From NCBI GenBank assembly GCA_030704615.1, contig CM060731.1, positions 59,560,756-59,624,755 on the forward strand: 64,000 nt of DNA. Reading direction: 5' to 3'. This DNA comes from Takakia lepidozioides (lineage: Eukaryota; Streptophyta; Takakiopsida; Takakiales; Takakiaceae). Under the pieces are notes generated by a model that worked only from the letters and a program-made list of their open reading frames with translations, made no database searches and was not told the DNA's origin. This document shows positions 45,718-56,648 of this stretch, piece by piece; position 1 is the stretch's first letter, and every line of letters starts with the position of its first letter. The translations under genes were made by a program, and so were the position numbers.

Positions 45718-46448
45718 TGTGTGTCGCGGCCCTTTGCCTTGAGGGCAGGGGGTCGGGACACATGAGGGGCTGCCCCTGTGGTGGGGGCAGCGGCAGCGAT
45801 AGGTATGGGGGGCTGAAGCACCCTTGAGTGCCCAAGGCACTCAAGGAGGCGGAGGCACTTACTAGGTGGAGCCCCGCACACCGGGTTGCGGTGGGGGTGG
45901 CTCCACAAGGGGTGGTGGTAGCTTAGCGGGACTTAGTGGGGGTGGCATAGGACTCACCATGGGGTGGAGACCTCGAGGTGGGAGTCGTGGGGAGTCTTGG
46001 GACTCATCACGGTCCATTGGGGCCGCGGTGAGTGGGCCAAGACTCACCGCGACTCACCACCGGGAATCGAGGGTCTCCGTGGTGGTTCGCCATAAAATGG
46101 CATGGCTGGTTGTGAAACCCCCGCGGACAGCTACAGAAGTATATATAGGGAGTAGTAACCCCGAGAACGGTGCAAGCCCGTTGGTGACCAAAAACTAGTG
46201 AGTAAGCGAGCGAGCCGGAAAGCGACCAAAGAGTGGGGAGCTGTTCCGGACTGCCAACTACCAAAGGGAATTCCCGCTGGTTCCAAAGCGGTGGAGGGTT
46301 CTTTGGGAGAACAAAGGGGGACCGTTATGCCCCGGTGAGCAGCCGAAGCTCCAAGTTGGCCCCATGGGCCAGGTTGGGAGTCAGGCGCGCGCATCAAAGC
46401 GAGTAACTATGACTTGAAGGGGAGCTTACCGAAGTGAGGTGCGCGACA
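45718..46448 (+). repeat. Left LTR of the chromovirus
   Basis: Begins TGTGTGTCGCGG and ends GCGCGACA (TG..CA type). It carries a TATATATAGGG-like promoter motif near 46140. Compared with the right LTR it has an extra CCAAGGCA-containing piece near 45832 and a different short stretch near 46350. Confidence 0.95.
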
Positions 46449-46450
46449 CT

Positions 46451-46462
46451 TGGTATCAGAGC
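46451..46462 (+). other. Primer-binding site for initiator tRNA-Met
   Basis: TGGTATCAGAGC, complementary to the 3' end of plant initiator tRNA-Met, lies 2 bp after the left LTR. Confidence 0.93.
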
Positions 46463-46503
46463 TTAGAGTTCAGTACGCGATCGTCCTTGGGATTGGCCTC
46501 ATC

Positions 46504-46775
46504 ATGGGGTCGGGCAAGCCAAAGCGAAAGCGGAACGGCCCAAAAGATGATGATCCTGGTGAGCCCGATGGGGGCGACGTGTCACCGAGGCGGCCGTTTG
46601 AGGAAACGATGAATGTTTCCGAAAACGAGGCCGCTCAGGAGCGGGAGGAATCCGAGGAGTCGGAGCCCGAGGAATCCTTGAGAGCTCCGACAAACCAAGA
46701 GATGCCTCCCATGCCGGCAGCCTTTTGGGAAGGGTTGTTGGCGCAGTTTGGCGGGACGTTGAGGCCGGAGCGCAA
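46504..46775 (+). pseudogene. gag: gag N-terminal fragment (before the inversion)
   Basis: The frame starts at MGSGKPKRKRNGPK and is rich in Glu/Ser, then [14 protein letters not shown], after which the antisense of RT begins (positions from about 46770 read as RT on the minus strand). The rest of gag resumes on the minus strand near 48645. Confidence 0.8.
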
Positions 46776-48645
46776 GTCGATCCGGCTGAAATACTTCGCT
46801 CCTGCCAACCGGTTGAAAAGGTCGTCGATCCTTGGCAAAGGGTACCGGTTTTTAATAGTCACCTTATTCAAAGCCCTGTAATCGACACACATCCGCAGCG
46901 TCCCATCCTTCTTGTCTGCGAATAGCACCGGGGCTCCGTAAGGTGACTTACTCGGCCGGATGTACCCCTTTGACATTAGATCCTTGAGCTGAGTCTTCAG
47001 CTCGACCAACTCTCTGTGGCTCAACCGGTAGGGCGCCTTGGCAGGCGGTTCCGATCCTGGTATCACCTCAATCTTGTGGTCAACTCCTCTTCGCGGTGGC
47101 AAGCCGCTTGGTAAATCCTCCGGCATCACATCCTGGTATTTCTCCAAAATCCCCTTGATCCAATCTGGGCTCGGCTCCCCATCGCCTTCTCCTTTCACTT
47201 CTCTAATGTAAAGCAAAAACTGGGACTCGTGTGCCTCCTCCACGGCCCACTCCTTTGCTGACAGAAGATTTATTCCCCCTCCCACGGATTTGGGCGTTTC
47301 CGACATTCGTAAAACCTCGCCACCATTCCCACATGGCAGCGTGACTACTCTCTTGCGGCCATCTATGACCGCTCTGGATTTGCTCAAAAAGGTCATCCCC
47401 AAAATGAGATCCACTCCATCGATCTCGCAGATAGTGAAGTTCTCACGTCCCTCCCAACTCCCCAGTTGAAGAGGAACATCAAACGCCAACCTTGTCGCCA
47501 ACTGAGGTTCTCCTTTGGCAGAGCGCACCTCAATAGAGGCCCCCCCGTCACTTGTCGGGAGTCCCAACTTTCGCGCCGCCGCCGGTGTCATGAAGGAGTG
47601 CGACGCTCCTGTGTCCACCAACAACGACACGTTAGTTCCGGATATTATCCCATCCACGAACAATAACTGACTCCCCTTACGCAGGGCGCCAGTTTCCTGA
47701 TACAACTCACAAGAATAGTTGCCTACCTTGCAAGTCCTGGCGACCACCGCTTCCACCAAGCGACTGATTGTTTCTTCCGACAGCTCCGTGGTTGCCCGAG
47801 TCATGTTCAATTGTCGAGGTTTTGTGCACTTCTTGGCCATGTGCCCGGGCTCCCCGCAATTGAAACACACTCCATCAAAGGTTGCCTTCTGTCCGCCATA
47901 AGCCGCTCCACCCGCTTTTCCTTTCGAAGCACCGGGTGCCGCCTTGACGTGTGAAGGCCCTCCCTTCGATTTCCACGTGCCATTGTCGCCGCGTGGCCTA
48001 TCCCACTTCTTTTCCGGTCGGAAGGAGTCACCTTCCCGCCGGGTCTTCTTGTGGTTCAGCTCCGTACGGCCTTGTCTCTCACCCCTAGGGACATCCGAGA
48101 AACATTCAGCCCTCTCAATTGCCTCGTTCAAAGTCTTGGGTGGCTTCTCCTCCAACTTCTGCCTGGCCCATGGGGCCAGTCCCGCCACAAAGTTGAAGAC
48201 CATTTCTGGTTCTGCCATGTCCGCGACTTGGAGCAACAGCACATTGAAAGCCTGGACATACCCCCGAATGTCATCTGTTTGCTTCAAATTCCTCATCTTG
48301 TCCCGGGCAAGCCAGGATGCGTTGAGGGGCACAAACTGTCTCTTCATCAATTCCTTGAACCCACTCCAGTTCAAGGTTTCCGGGCTTGGGCCTCGGTCGT
48401 GAAGGCGTTTCTGCCACCATTGTTAAGCATAGAACCTCAAATAGGTGGGAGCCACTTCCACCCGATCCTCGTCACTCAACTTGGCCCCCGGAAGTACTGC
48501 TCTTGCTCCAGGAGCCAGGTGTTGAGTGCCTTTTGGTTTCGAACGCCCTCGAAGGTGCCGGGTTCCTTAGGCTTCACCTTAAACTTTGCCTTAGTGGAAG
48601 TGACATTAGCCGCCTTCAACAAGTCATCAAATTCGGGTGGCGGAA
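46770..48645 (-). pseudogene. gag-pol: Inverted gag - zinc knuckle - protease - RT N-terminal segment
   Basis: Reading from 48645 leftward: gag ([27 protein letters not shown]), a TAA at about 48422-48424 within FYA..QWWQKRL, then 579 open codons from 48374. These contain the gag body ([18 protein letters not shown]), the CCHC knuckle [14 protein letters not shown], the protease active site [12 protein letters not shown], and RT up to [11 protein letters not shown], which includes the first catalytic aspartate. The remaining RT lies on the plus strand from 48634. Codons from about 46770 down to 46635 are only antisense of gag. Confidence 0.92.
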
Positions 48646-50628
48646 GGAGATGAGGAGAAGACCGCGTGCAGGACAAGGTATGGTTCATATGAGTTCTTGG
48701 TGATGCCTTTTGGGCTCACTAATGCACCGGCGACCTTTAGCACGCTGATGAACAGCCTTTTTCAGGAGTGGTTGGATGACTTTGTGATCGTGTACATCGA
48801 CGACATCTTGGTGTACTCGAAAACAAAGGAGGAACACCTGGAGCACCTCAAAAGGGTGTTCCAAAAGTTGCGGGAAGGGAAGTTGTACGCCAAAGCTTCA
48901 AAATGCGAATTCGGGGTCACGAAAGTGGAGTTCTTGGGGCATGTGATTACACAGGATGGGATCAAAATGGATGACAGAAAGGTGAGGGCGATCTTGGACT
49001 GGGAGCCTCCGACTTCGGTCCCGGGAGTGCGATCCTTCCTAGGACTCGCCTCCTATTACCGGAAGTATGTGAGAAATTTCGCCAAGATCGCGGTGCCGCT
49101 GTCGGACCTTCTGTGTAAATCCAAAGTCTGGATATGGAACACATTTTGTGGCCAAGCTTTTGCTGAATTGAAGCAGCGGATGGCGGAAGCTCCAGTCTTG
49201 AAAATCCCGGAGTTCGATCGTCCATTTGAGATTCATACAGATGCGTCGGACTTCGCGATTGGGGGTGTACTTATGCAAGATGAACGTCCAGTGGCTTACG
49301 AAAGTAAGAAACTGAATGAAGTGGAGCGACGGTGGCCGACGCACGAAAAAGAGATGAAGGCGGTGGTGCATTGTCTTCAGCTTTGGTGCCACTATGTTGG
49401 TTCCAACCCAGTGAAGGTGTTCACGGACAATGTCACGGTGAAGTATTTTGCCACGCAGCCCAAGTTTTCCCCAAAACAACTTAGGTGGCAAGATACTTTG
49501 GCGGTGTTCGACGTGGATATCCAGTACAAACCGGGACGAGACAACGTGGTGGCCGATGCTTTAAGTAGAAAGCAGCAGCTCTTGTTGGTGTACAAGGGCG
49601 AGACGGCGCTCCAAAGGAAGATCCGGAAGGCTTACCGGAAGGATGAACTGGCGAAGTCCGTGATGCAGGACTTGAGGATGGGGGTTAAATCGCAGTTCCA
49701 CTTGCAAAATGGACTGCTCCGGTATAAGCAAAAACGTCTCTACGTGCCAAAGGGAGGGATCAGAGATAGCCTCTTGAGAGAATGTCATGATAGCCCGCTT
49801 GCGGGCCACGGCGGAGCCAAGCGCACTGCGGCACTCTTGAAGAGAGAGTATTTCTGGCCCAAACTGAGGGAGGAGGCAGAGGAGTATGTCAAGACATGCA
49901 CCACATGCCAACAAAACCGGAGCGAGTACAAAAAGCAAGCGGGGCTATTACAACCCTTGTCGATTCCAGAGGGGACTTGGGAAAGCGTCTCGATGGATTT
50001 CATGACTGCTATGCCGCTGTCAAAAGGATTCGATGCAATCATGGTGGTGGTGGATAGGTTCAGTAAAATGGGCCATTTCATCCCCACCAAGGAGACGACA
50101 ACGGCGCAGGAGACATGGCAACTTTACTTCGCCCACGTCTTAAAGCATCATGGAGTCCCGAAGGATATTGTCTCGGATCACGATCCAAAGTTTACGAGTA
50201 AATTTTGGAGGACACTTTGGAAGAAAATGGGGACGAGGCTGAAGATGAGCACCGCCTTCCGACCTACGACGGACGGCCAAACGGAAAGAGTGAATTCCGT
50301 AATGAAGCAATTCTTGCGGAATTACGTGTCGGCAGACCAATCAGACTGGATGGAACACTTAGATGCGGCAGAGTTCTATTATAATAACACAGAACACTCC
50401 GCAACGGGAGTTTCCCCTTTCGTATTGGTCTATGGAAAAGCACCTCTGGTGCCGACAAGTTGGGCCGCCCAGGACGTTGAGGAACCGGCAGTAGCGGCGG
50501 TACTGGAAGAACGCGAGCGTTTGTTGAAGCTCGCAAAGTACAACATTGCCAAAGCTAGGAAACGGTATGAAAGGCAGGCGAATCGGAAGCGGAGGGAAGT
50601 GAAGTGTGAGGCAGGCACAGAGGTCTAG
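48634..50628 (+). pseudogene. pol: RT C-terminal part, RNase H and integrase of the chromovirus
   Basis: Open for about 660 codons. RT continues at [20 protein letters not shown] and contains the catalytic [11 protein letters not shown]. RNase H shows [20 protein letters not shown] and FTDN. The integrase has its zinc-binding region (H..H, then CTTCQQ) and the D,D35E core ([31 protein letters not shown]). The frame ends at TAG 50626-50628 just after GTEV; the following frame continues the same domain, so this is a nonsense change, not the natural end. The N-terminal half of RT is inverted upstream. Confidence 0.93.
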
Positions 50629-51060
50629 TTGAACATCAAGAATTTCCGACTACCTCCGGAAGTGAGTCCGAAGTTCGTACCTCCGTATGCGGGACCCTTT
50701 CGCATTCGGAAGGTTATGAATGAGGATGTGTATGAATTGGAGCTGCCGGCAAACAGCAAGGTGCACCCAGTATTCCATGTCTCCCTTTTGAAGCCTTACT
50801 TCAAAGATGAAGCGCGTCCGAATCGACATCAAGTGTTGCGTCCGCCACCTATGCTGTTGGATCATGAAAATGAACCTGAGTACGAGGTGGAGGCAATACT
50901 TAAGTCGAGGAGGTTCAAGAACCGAGAAATGGAGTATCTCGTCAAATGGAAGGGCTATCATCATGTGGAGGCATCTTGGGTGCGTGCCTCAGAAATGGGA
51001 AACGCATCCGAGGCGGTTGCAGCTTTCGAAGGGCGACCTCAAAAGCGGAAGAAACGTTGA
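50629..51060 (+). pseudogene. Integrase C-terminus with chromodomain
   Basis: In frame with the preceding segment across one stop codon. FRLPPEVSPKFVPPYAGPF, then VHPVFHVSLLKPYF, is the GPY/F-type integrase tail. EYEVEAILKSRRF, then EYLVKWKGYHHVEASW, is a chromodomain with the aromatic cage positions Y, W and W visible. Chromodomains of this element class bind methylated histone H3 and steer integration to heterochromatin (family knowledge). Confidence 0.92.
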
Positions 51061-51960
51061 TGGGGACATCAACCTTGGAGCGTGGGGGAGGAAATGCATG
51101 CTTAGCCCGGCGTAGCTAGCTTAGGAATCCGATTACAAAAACTTGTATTGTACAAAAATTTGTTATAAAGGAAATGGGTTCCAAATGTTGTGCGGCCTAT
51201 TTTGTTTGGAATGGTGATGCATGGTATGGTTGGCTAGTGTGTAGAATGCATGCTAGCTTATAAAAGTGGGAGAGGTAAATTGGATTAATCGTGTATTTGC
51301 GTAGAGCCAAAATCGGGTGACCCCCATCCAAGGGGCAAGGAAACTTGCGACTTCTTTGGGAGTTCACGTGCTAGTGCGCACCTGGCGCGTGCGCGTACTA
51401 TAACTACGCTACCGAGGGGGTTGCCTTGTAGTGCGGGCTAACGCGGAAGCTACGTGCTTCCGTTCACGTACTATAATCGTGTAGCCTCGGGACGAAGTCG
51501 TAGTGCGGCTTCGGCGTGTTCCCGTACCTCAGGCCAGCATTCCAAGGCGGACCCAATTGTAGTGATTGGGGCGCACGGTTGGTTCAAGGTTATCTTCCTA
51601 GTCAAAGAGGGTTCCAGGTGAACCCTTGCTCAAGGTGATGCCAAAAGCGGCATCATGAGCGGTCGTAAGCAATGTTGTTGCAGTAAGGCGATTCGATCCT
51701 CAAGGAGGATCGTTCCTTGGCCTTGAAGTAGGCCAAGAAGAGTGCACTGGGAGGAGCTTGAGAGGCTCCACCCTTGGCCGGGACTTGGAGGAAGTCGGCC
51801 GAACTAGCTAGTGGAGAGTAGAGTCAAGTGTGGGGTTTGGTTCTTTGCCATGGGACGCCATGGTACGGTAACAAACTCCTTGATGTGGGACGCCACAACT
51901 TGGATGTTCGTTTCTACAAACGACAAGTCGATGAGGACATCGACTCCCTGTTGGTAGGGG
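51061..51960 (+). other. Non-coding 3' region of the chromovirus
   Basis: No coding potential recognised. It includes GC-rich self-complementary stretches (about 51370-51530) and ends in GGTAGGGG directly before the right LTR, which may be a weak polypurine tract. Confidence 0.55.
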
Positions 51961-52675
51961 TGTGTGTCGCGGCCCTTTGCCTTGAGGGCAGGGGGTCGGG
52001 ACACATGAGGGGCTGCCCCTGTGGTGGGGGCAGCGGCAGCGATAGGTATGGGGGGCTGAAGCACCCTTGAGTGCTCAAGGAGGCGGAGGCACTCACTAGG
52101 TGGAGCCCCGCACACCGGGTTGCGGTGGGGGTGGCTCCACAAGGGGTGGTGGTAGCTTAGCGGGACTTAGTGGGGGTGGCATAGGACTCACCATGGGGTG
52201 GAGACCTCGAGGTGGGAGTCGTGGGGAGTCTTGGAACTCATCACAGTCCATTGGGGCCGCGGTGAGTGGGCCAAGACTCACCGCGACTCACCACCGGGAA
52301 TCGAGGGTCTCCGTGGTGGTTCGCCATAAAATGGCATGGCTGGTTGTGAAACCCCCGCGGACAGCTACAGAAGTATATATAGGGAGTAGTAACCCCGAGA
52401 ACGGTGCAAGCCCGTTGGTGACCAAAAACTAGTGAGTAAACGAGCGAGCCGGAAAGCGACCAAAGAGTGGGGAGCTGTTCCGGACTGCCAACTACCAAAG
52501 GGAATTCCCGCTGGTTCCAAAGCGGTGGAGGGTTCTTTGGGAGAACAAAGGGGGACCGTTATGCCCCGGTGAGCAGCCTAGCTCCAAGAAATGGGCCAGG
52601 TTGGGAGTCAGGCGCGCGCATCAAAGCGAGTAACTATGACTTGAAGGGGAGCTTACCGAAGTGAGGTGCGCGACA
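51961..52675 (+). repeat. Right LTR of the chromovirus
   Basis: Nearly identical to the left LTR, with two small length differences (after CTTGAGTG near 52072 and after GAGCAGCC near 52578) and a few substitutions. Confidence 0.95.
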
Positions 52676-53852
52676 GGCCATCAATTCTTCTTTTGGCCTT
52701 AGAGATTTGCTTACCAGGCTGCAACCTCACACAAACAGACTGTCTTTTTTAAAAGGATTTTGAGTATACCACCCTTTGATTATAATTTTTTGCTTGAGAA
52801 ACATGAGCCAACACAATGTTAGATTTAGCAGTCTCTCTTAAGCGACGGCGCTTGACATCCATGGAGAGCAAGAACTCTTCCCAATTCTCAGGTTCAGTAA
52901 CAGAAACCTGCAGCCAAGAAATGTGCAAGGGAGTGCGACATTTCCTACCATACAGTAATTCAAAGGGAGAAATCTTGGTATTGGCATGAATGGAAGTCCT
53001 ATAGGCAAACAACAGAATGGGAATGGCGATGTCCCATTCATCAATAAGTGTCACATTTTTCTCTAGCATTTGACACATAGTCTTGTTAAAACGCTCAGTT
53101 AGGCCATTGCACTGTGGGTTATACGGTGCAGTCAAAGCGTGTTTGGTGTTCAAATTGAAACACACAATTTCCATCAATTGGTTGCAGAATTTTGTACAAC
53201 CATGGCGGAGAATCAGCTTATAATCAAAGAAAAACTGCACCACCTCATCACTGTCCTTAGCAACCAACGGTTGGAGCTCCATCCATTTCGTCGAGTAATC
53301 CGTAGCTACAGCAAGGTAAGCATGGCCCTTGGACGTAGGTTTTAAAGGTCCAACAAGATCTAAGCCTACACTTGCGAAAGGCTCGGTCACATGGATAGGC
53401 TGCAATGGTATATGAGCTTCGGTTCTAGGCAGGATAGTCTTAGCATGACAGGGCACACATTTTGCAATGAAAGATGGAGCGTCATTAACTAAACCCTTCC
53501 AATGGTATTGTTCCTGCAACTGCTTCACAGTTTTTGTCACTCGTCCTAAGTGACAAGCAAAGGTGGAAGCATAATATAGCTCAAGTAGGGCAAGTACAAC
53601 GGACCTAAGAGGAACTTCCACAGCAGAGGTACCTTCCAAAGCATGCACTTTGAACAACCTCCCTTCACTTTCCCGGTGGATGGGTAAATGATAGTTCACT
53701 TGCCTCATGAAGAGCTTGGATATGTCACTAAAGTGGGTGTCGGTTTTGCACCTGTGGAGAAGAGCTTCATAAAGGGGATCATCCATGCCTACAACACTCA
53801 TGGCCACACAGTAGCAAGTTAGTGCAGTAAAAGAAAAAGTGTCCACCCCCAT
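52676..53852 (-). pseudogene. Integrase fragment of a second Ty3/gypsy element
   Basis: An open frame of 367 codons (53852-52749) encodes the zinc-binding region (CHLGRVTK.., CVPCH), the core (VGLDLVGPLKPTSKGHAYLA, YNPQCNGLTERFN) and part of the C-terminal region. At the second catalytic position the frame reads LILRHGCTKFCNQ, where the family has a DxGxxF-type stretch, so the aspartate appears lost. After the stop, sequence still matching the integrase tail (VRLQPGKQ) continues to 52676, where it is cut by the right LTR of the neighbouring element. It therefore probably was interrupted by that element. Confidence 0.88.
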
Positions 53853-54169
53853 TATCTTCCTCTCATAGATCCTGACTTCTTCTTCAGTTGGCTGCCTATG
53901 AGGTTACCAACAGGCTGTAAGGGACAACTCAGTTCCTTGGTCTAAAAACAATGGCATGGCAAAATCTGGATAGAATGAAGCGAATCGCAAGTTTAGTGGG
54001 TGGGTATCCAAAGTCAGGAACTAAACTCACCCATCTATCGACTGCTTGAACGTTGCTTCCACCTCCTCTTTTGCTGCCCACCAAGGATCAGATGCTTGCC
54101 CGGTTCTTATTCCAGACTAAGACTTACACTTCCAGCAGGTCCTTAAAGACATCAAAGTGGGAGATCATC

Positions 54170-55697
54170 TCACTCCCGAACAACGGGCTCGGTTTCATGG
54201 GTTTGTCCAACTCAACCTGGATATCTTTAGAAAGGGTCATCATGATTTGGGCAGAACTGATATACTTCAGCACGACATTGTCACTGAATGTAAGCTTATT
54301 AAACAGTATGCCTACCGAGAAAGTGTTTGAGAACGAAAGGTTATCCAAGAAGAAATCTTTCAAATGCTTGATGCAGGTATGTTAACTCCTTCTATCTCAC
54401 CTCAGGCTAGTCCGATTGTCTTAGTGGGCAAAAAGGATGGGTCAACTCGCTTCTGTGTTGATTTTTGACGTCTAAATGTTATTACTAAGAAGGATGTCTA
54501 ACCCACGCCCACGGATTAATGAGACTTTCTACCAATTGAATGGTGCTACAATCTTCTCTTCGCTAGATCTAGCAGCTGGCTTTTGGCAAGTGCCTTTGAC
54601 ATCTGCTGCCAAAGAAAAAACGGCCTTCACTTGTCGAATGGGCATGTATCAATTCGAAACCATGCCACAACTTCTTTCCAAAGGCTTATGGATGTTGTGT
54701 TAGGAAACTTACAGTGGGAATGTGCCCCTTGTCTACATTGATGTCATCAATATTTAGTCTACCAGTTTTGAACCTCACCTGTTGGACTTGCAAAGGGTGG
54801 TGTACAGACTCAGAGCTGCAGGCCTCAAGTAAAAGCTAGGAAGTGTGATTTCTGCATGGAGCAGCTCCACTTCCTTGGCCATCTATTGTCTGCTGCTGGC
54901 ATTAGTCCCGACCCAAGCAAAATCCAGGTTGTTTGGGAGTATCCTATCCCTAGAGACAAAACTTGTGTCAAGGCTTTTATTGGCTTGGGATCCTATTACC
55001 GTCGTTTCATCTTTCAGTTTGCTAAAATAGCTGCTCTTCTTACCAGATTATTATCCAATGATGTACGCTTTGTGTACTGGGGCACAGCTAAAACTTCTGC
55101 CTTTGAGAAATTGCAGATAGCCTTGACCTCTGCACCTGTGCTTGGCCTATCATGATTTCACTGTACATTTTCTCTTGCAAACTGATGCCAGTGATTTGGC
55201 CATTTCTGCCGTCCTCAGCCAGGTTCAAGATAGCATGCCGTTGCCTATGCTTCTTGACGCCTTTGACAAGCATGAGCACAACTATTCTATCATAGATAAG
55301 GAGGGCCTTGCGGTGATCTTTGGGGTCAAATATTTCCGGCAGTATTTGCCAGTTCACCATTGAAATAGATCATCTGTCGTTGAAAGCCTTATTAACTCCT
55401 CGTGAACTAACAGGTCGGTTGGCTAGGTGGGCTCTAATTTTGCAAGGCTATGACTTCAAAATCTCTTATAAGAGGGGCAAAGACAACATCAATGCTGATG
55501 CTCTGACTCGTGGAGAAACTAAAAATCCCAACCCTTACACCACTTTAGATGATCTTGTTCTTGTTCCTTCAAGTGCTTCCGACCCTTCACCTCCAACCCC
55601 CGTTTCAGATCCTCTAGTTTTGTGTCATCTGTTGGACTTCCCTTATGTCCTTGCTGATCTGCTAGACACTTGGGATTTGTTTCAGTTTGATGTTGGT
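54170..55697 (+). pseudogene. RT and RNase H remains of a second Ty3/gypsy element
   Basis: Pieces in shifting frames: SPIVLVGKKDGSTRFCVDF then TGA (about 54410-54468), FSSLDLAAGFWQVPLTSAAK (about 54560), a damaged region replacing the YxDD motif (FVYIDV-like, near 54735), LHFLGHLLSAAGISPDPSKI (about 54865), TDASDLAISAVLSQVQ (about 55180, RNase H), and LARWALILQGYDFKISYKRG (about 55420). Many stops and shifts. It faces away from the integrase fragment at 52676-53852, though in an intact element both would share one strand. Confidence 0.85.
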
Positions 55698-55699
55698 TA

Positions 55700-56330
55700 A
55701 ATTATCCGCTTGGTGCTGGTGTGCTTGCAGGATGGGTGACAACCTACAGAATATGTTTTTGAACATCTCTCTTCCGGTCGGAGGTGGTTGATAGCAAAGG
55801 AGACCATTAACACTCGATATTATGAGCTTCATCTGCCTCTTCGGAGTAGAGGCATCCCTGTCCGAAGAAGCATAATTCTCCTGAAACCAATGTAATCGAG
55901 ATTAGTGCAGATAGAACACCTATGCAACCTCGACATTTATGTCGAGGTAAATGCATCATTGAGATTCACCGAAGACAATTTGAATATCTCCACGACACTA
56001 CAGAGTCTTTATGAGGATATAACTAATGGATAAATGAATCACAATGCTTCAGACAAACATTAAAGAAAGATATGCAGCTACTACACCTTCTGAATCCCTC
56101 TTGATTGAGATTCTGCAGAACAAATTCTATACACTTATACAACGTGGACATAGACTAAATCCATGACGATGATGGTGTCATTTGATCGTGGGAAGAAAAT
56201 TCAAATATCATAAATTCCTTCTGTCCAACTAAAGAGAATGAATCTACAATTGTTAATCATCAGCGGACCAAATGAGAGCATCGTCCACATGGTTGATTGA
56301 ATATACATTGATATGCAGATACATTACAAG
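55700..56330. other. Stretch between gypsy relic and FCP1-like locus
   Basis: Mostly unassigned. Contains the first 20-bp palindrome (55928-55947). On the minus strand a short piece near 56085-56120 (CTCAATCAAGAGGGATTCAG before a GTG) resembles the end of the exon-like frame near 56345, hinting at exon duplication. Confidence 0.4.
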
Positions 56331-56344
56331 AATCAGTCAGTTAC

Positions 56345-56627
56345 CTTCTGCAACCCTCTCGACTGAAATTTTGTAGAACAAGTGCAAGAGTCGGTTGAGT
56401 TCTGAAGGGACGGTAAAACATCTGACGCAATCTTCACGTCTGAGCAAACCATAAGCCTCTTACGAGTGGATGGAGATTTCTTCAAACACTCCGAAGTTTT
56501 CGGGCCAGATGCACGACATAAATCATCCACTTGTTTTTTCCTTTCAAAGATTTGGACGTTGAGTGCACGAGGGGATGACATGAGGCCATTTGGAGATACA
56601 TCCGGACTTGATATCTTCATATCCTGA
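56345..56627 (-). CDS. Exon-like frame downstream of the FCP1-like gene, unrecognised
   Basis: Open minus frame (MKISSPDVSPNGLMSSPRAL, then VQIFERKKQVDDLCRASG) bounded by CAATTCAG on the acceptor side and GCAGAAG/GTAACT as a possible donor. No domain recognised. It may be a further exon of the gene to its right. Confidence 0.35.
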
Positions 56628-56648
56628 ATTGAACGTCAAATACTGAGA

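Larger units (their letters stand above)
45718..52675 (+). mobile_element. Ty3/gypsy chromovirus LTR retrotransposon with an inverted internal segment
   Basis: Two LTRs (731 and 715 bp) starting TGTGTGTCGCGG and ending GCGCGACA flank 5.5 kb. A primer-binding site follows the left LTR. Coding parts are gag, CCHC zinc knuckle, aspartic protease, RT, RNase H, integrase and a C-terminal chromodomain, the order of chromoviruses, which target heterochromatin. The gag-to-RT section (about 46770-48640) lies on the minus strand while the ends lie on the plus strand. A stop splits the integrase C-terminus, and gag has a nonsense codon. Bases next to the LTRs (AAGGG left, GGCCA right) do not form a target duplication. 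The element cannot be autonomous in this form. Confidence 0.93.

Noticed and set aside
46776-46881. Continuation of the plus-strand gag frame
   Set aside because: These codons are antisense to the inverted RT segment, so gag proper ends at about 46775.
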